A DNA stretch of 64,000 bases from Desulfocicer vacuolatum DSM 3385. Its GTDB lineage: Bacteria; Desulfobacterota; Desulfobacteria; Desulfobacterales; Desulfobacteraceae. The stretch lies in assembly GCF_900176365.1 (NCBI RefSeq), contig NZ_FWXY01000007.1, positions 124,001 to 188,000 on the forward strand, in the 5' to 3' direction. Numbering within the stretch: the stretch's first letter is position 1; every line of letters begins with the position of its first letter. Shown here in pieces: positions 63,964-64,000 of this stretch. The position numbers and the translations under genes were made by a program. Below the pieces are notes generated by a model. It saw only the letters and a list, made by a program, of their open reading frames with translations, ran no database searches and had not been told where the DNA came from.

Positions 63964-64000
63964 ATGTCACTGCATAACGCCACACCTTTATATATTGCAT
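63964..64000 (+). CDS. Start of an element gene, cut by the window
   Basis: ATG 63964 follows CAGGAG at a good distance. The twelve codons seen read MSLHNATPLYIA. Too short for any call. Confidence 0.5.
   Translation, partial: MSLHNATPLYIA

Larger units (their letters stand above)
53148..64000. mobile_element. Integrated phage-like element (left end and first ~10.8 kb)
   Basis: Begins at a 3'-half tRNA-Lys copy, with an integrase as first gene. Repressor and excisionase-like control genes, a primase-helicase, unknown membrane proteins and likely structural genes follow. The genes after the control region run rightward with small gaps or overlaps. No family A-D repeat, common in the backbone, was found inside. 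No transposase, terminase or portal gene is visible in this part. The right end lies beyond the window. Confidence 0.8.

Overview
The window reads as a Gram-negative, anaerobic deltaproteobacterium, most likely a sulfate reducer of the Desulfobacterales. This is inferred from gene content: outer-membrane genes (lptE), two AMP-forming acyl-CoA synthetases beside an oxalate/formate-type carrier, a long UbiD-family decarboxylase, and an unusual acyl-CoA dehydrogenase relative. No rRNA or other species marker is present, so the placement is not firm.

Positions 1-53,150 are chromosomal backbone. In order: the end of an arginase-family gene; a helicase-exonuclease fusion; a MurJ-family flippase; an M48 TPR lipoprotein protease; a flavin split-barrel protein and a UbiD decarboxylase; a site-2-protease-like protein that has lost its catalytic residues; a carrier plus prpE-like and acsA synthetases; a LUD-domain protein; dinB-yjbQ; an oligopeptide-type binding protein with two ATPases but no permease; dprA-topA; yajC-secD-secF; RNase G/E; leuS-lptE; rpsT diverging from a second murJ followed by an ftsB-like gene; ihfA; an acyl-CoA dehydrogenase relative; a hybrid histidine kinase; purB; an ftsK carrying a ZapA-like domain in place of membrane segments; an RluA-family pseudouridine synthase; a YbaK-type deacylase; crcB followed by a DUF190-RNase HI fusion; and an amidohydrolase.

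The backbone gaps hold several families of palindromic intergenic repeats. Family A (about 93 bp, two hairpins, TATAT at both ends) has eleven copies plus a fragment. Family B (about 155 bp, one long hairpin) has three copies, each next to A sequence. Family C is a looser palindromic family. Family D is a 100-bp pair with terminal inverted repeats. Three genes (secD, the YbaK-type gene, crcB) take their stop codon from an A-repeat end, and one A copy fills the gap between secD and secF.

From about 53,150 to the right edge lies an integrated phage-like element. Its left edge is a 3'-half tRNA-Lys(CTT) fragment broken in the anticodon loop. It carries a tyrosine integrase, a secreted Ada-like zinc protein, a CI-type repressor diverging from an AlpA/excisionase-like gene, a very GC-rich repeat island, two related single-pass membrane coiled-coil proteins of about 535 residues, a small protein, a CHC2/Toprim/P-loop primase-helicase, a 38-residue ORF, a zinc-ribbon glycosyltransferase-like protein, a separately promoted 127-residue protein with a Gly-Ser tail, two strong hairpins, and the start of another gene. 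No A, B, C or D repeats were seen in it, consistent with recent arrival. The right end is outside the window.

The best candidates for undescribed biology are the ZapA-FtsK fusion, the DUF190-RNase HI fusion beside crcB, the paralogous membrane coiled-coil pair of the element, the dead site-2 protease homologue, and the A/B repeat system that supplies stop codons. All calls come from reading the sequence; no database search was run.
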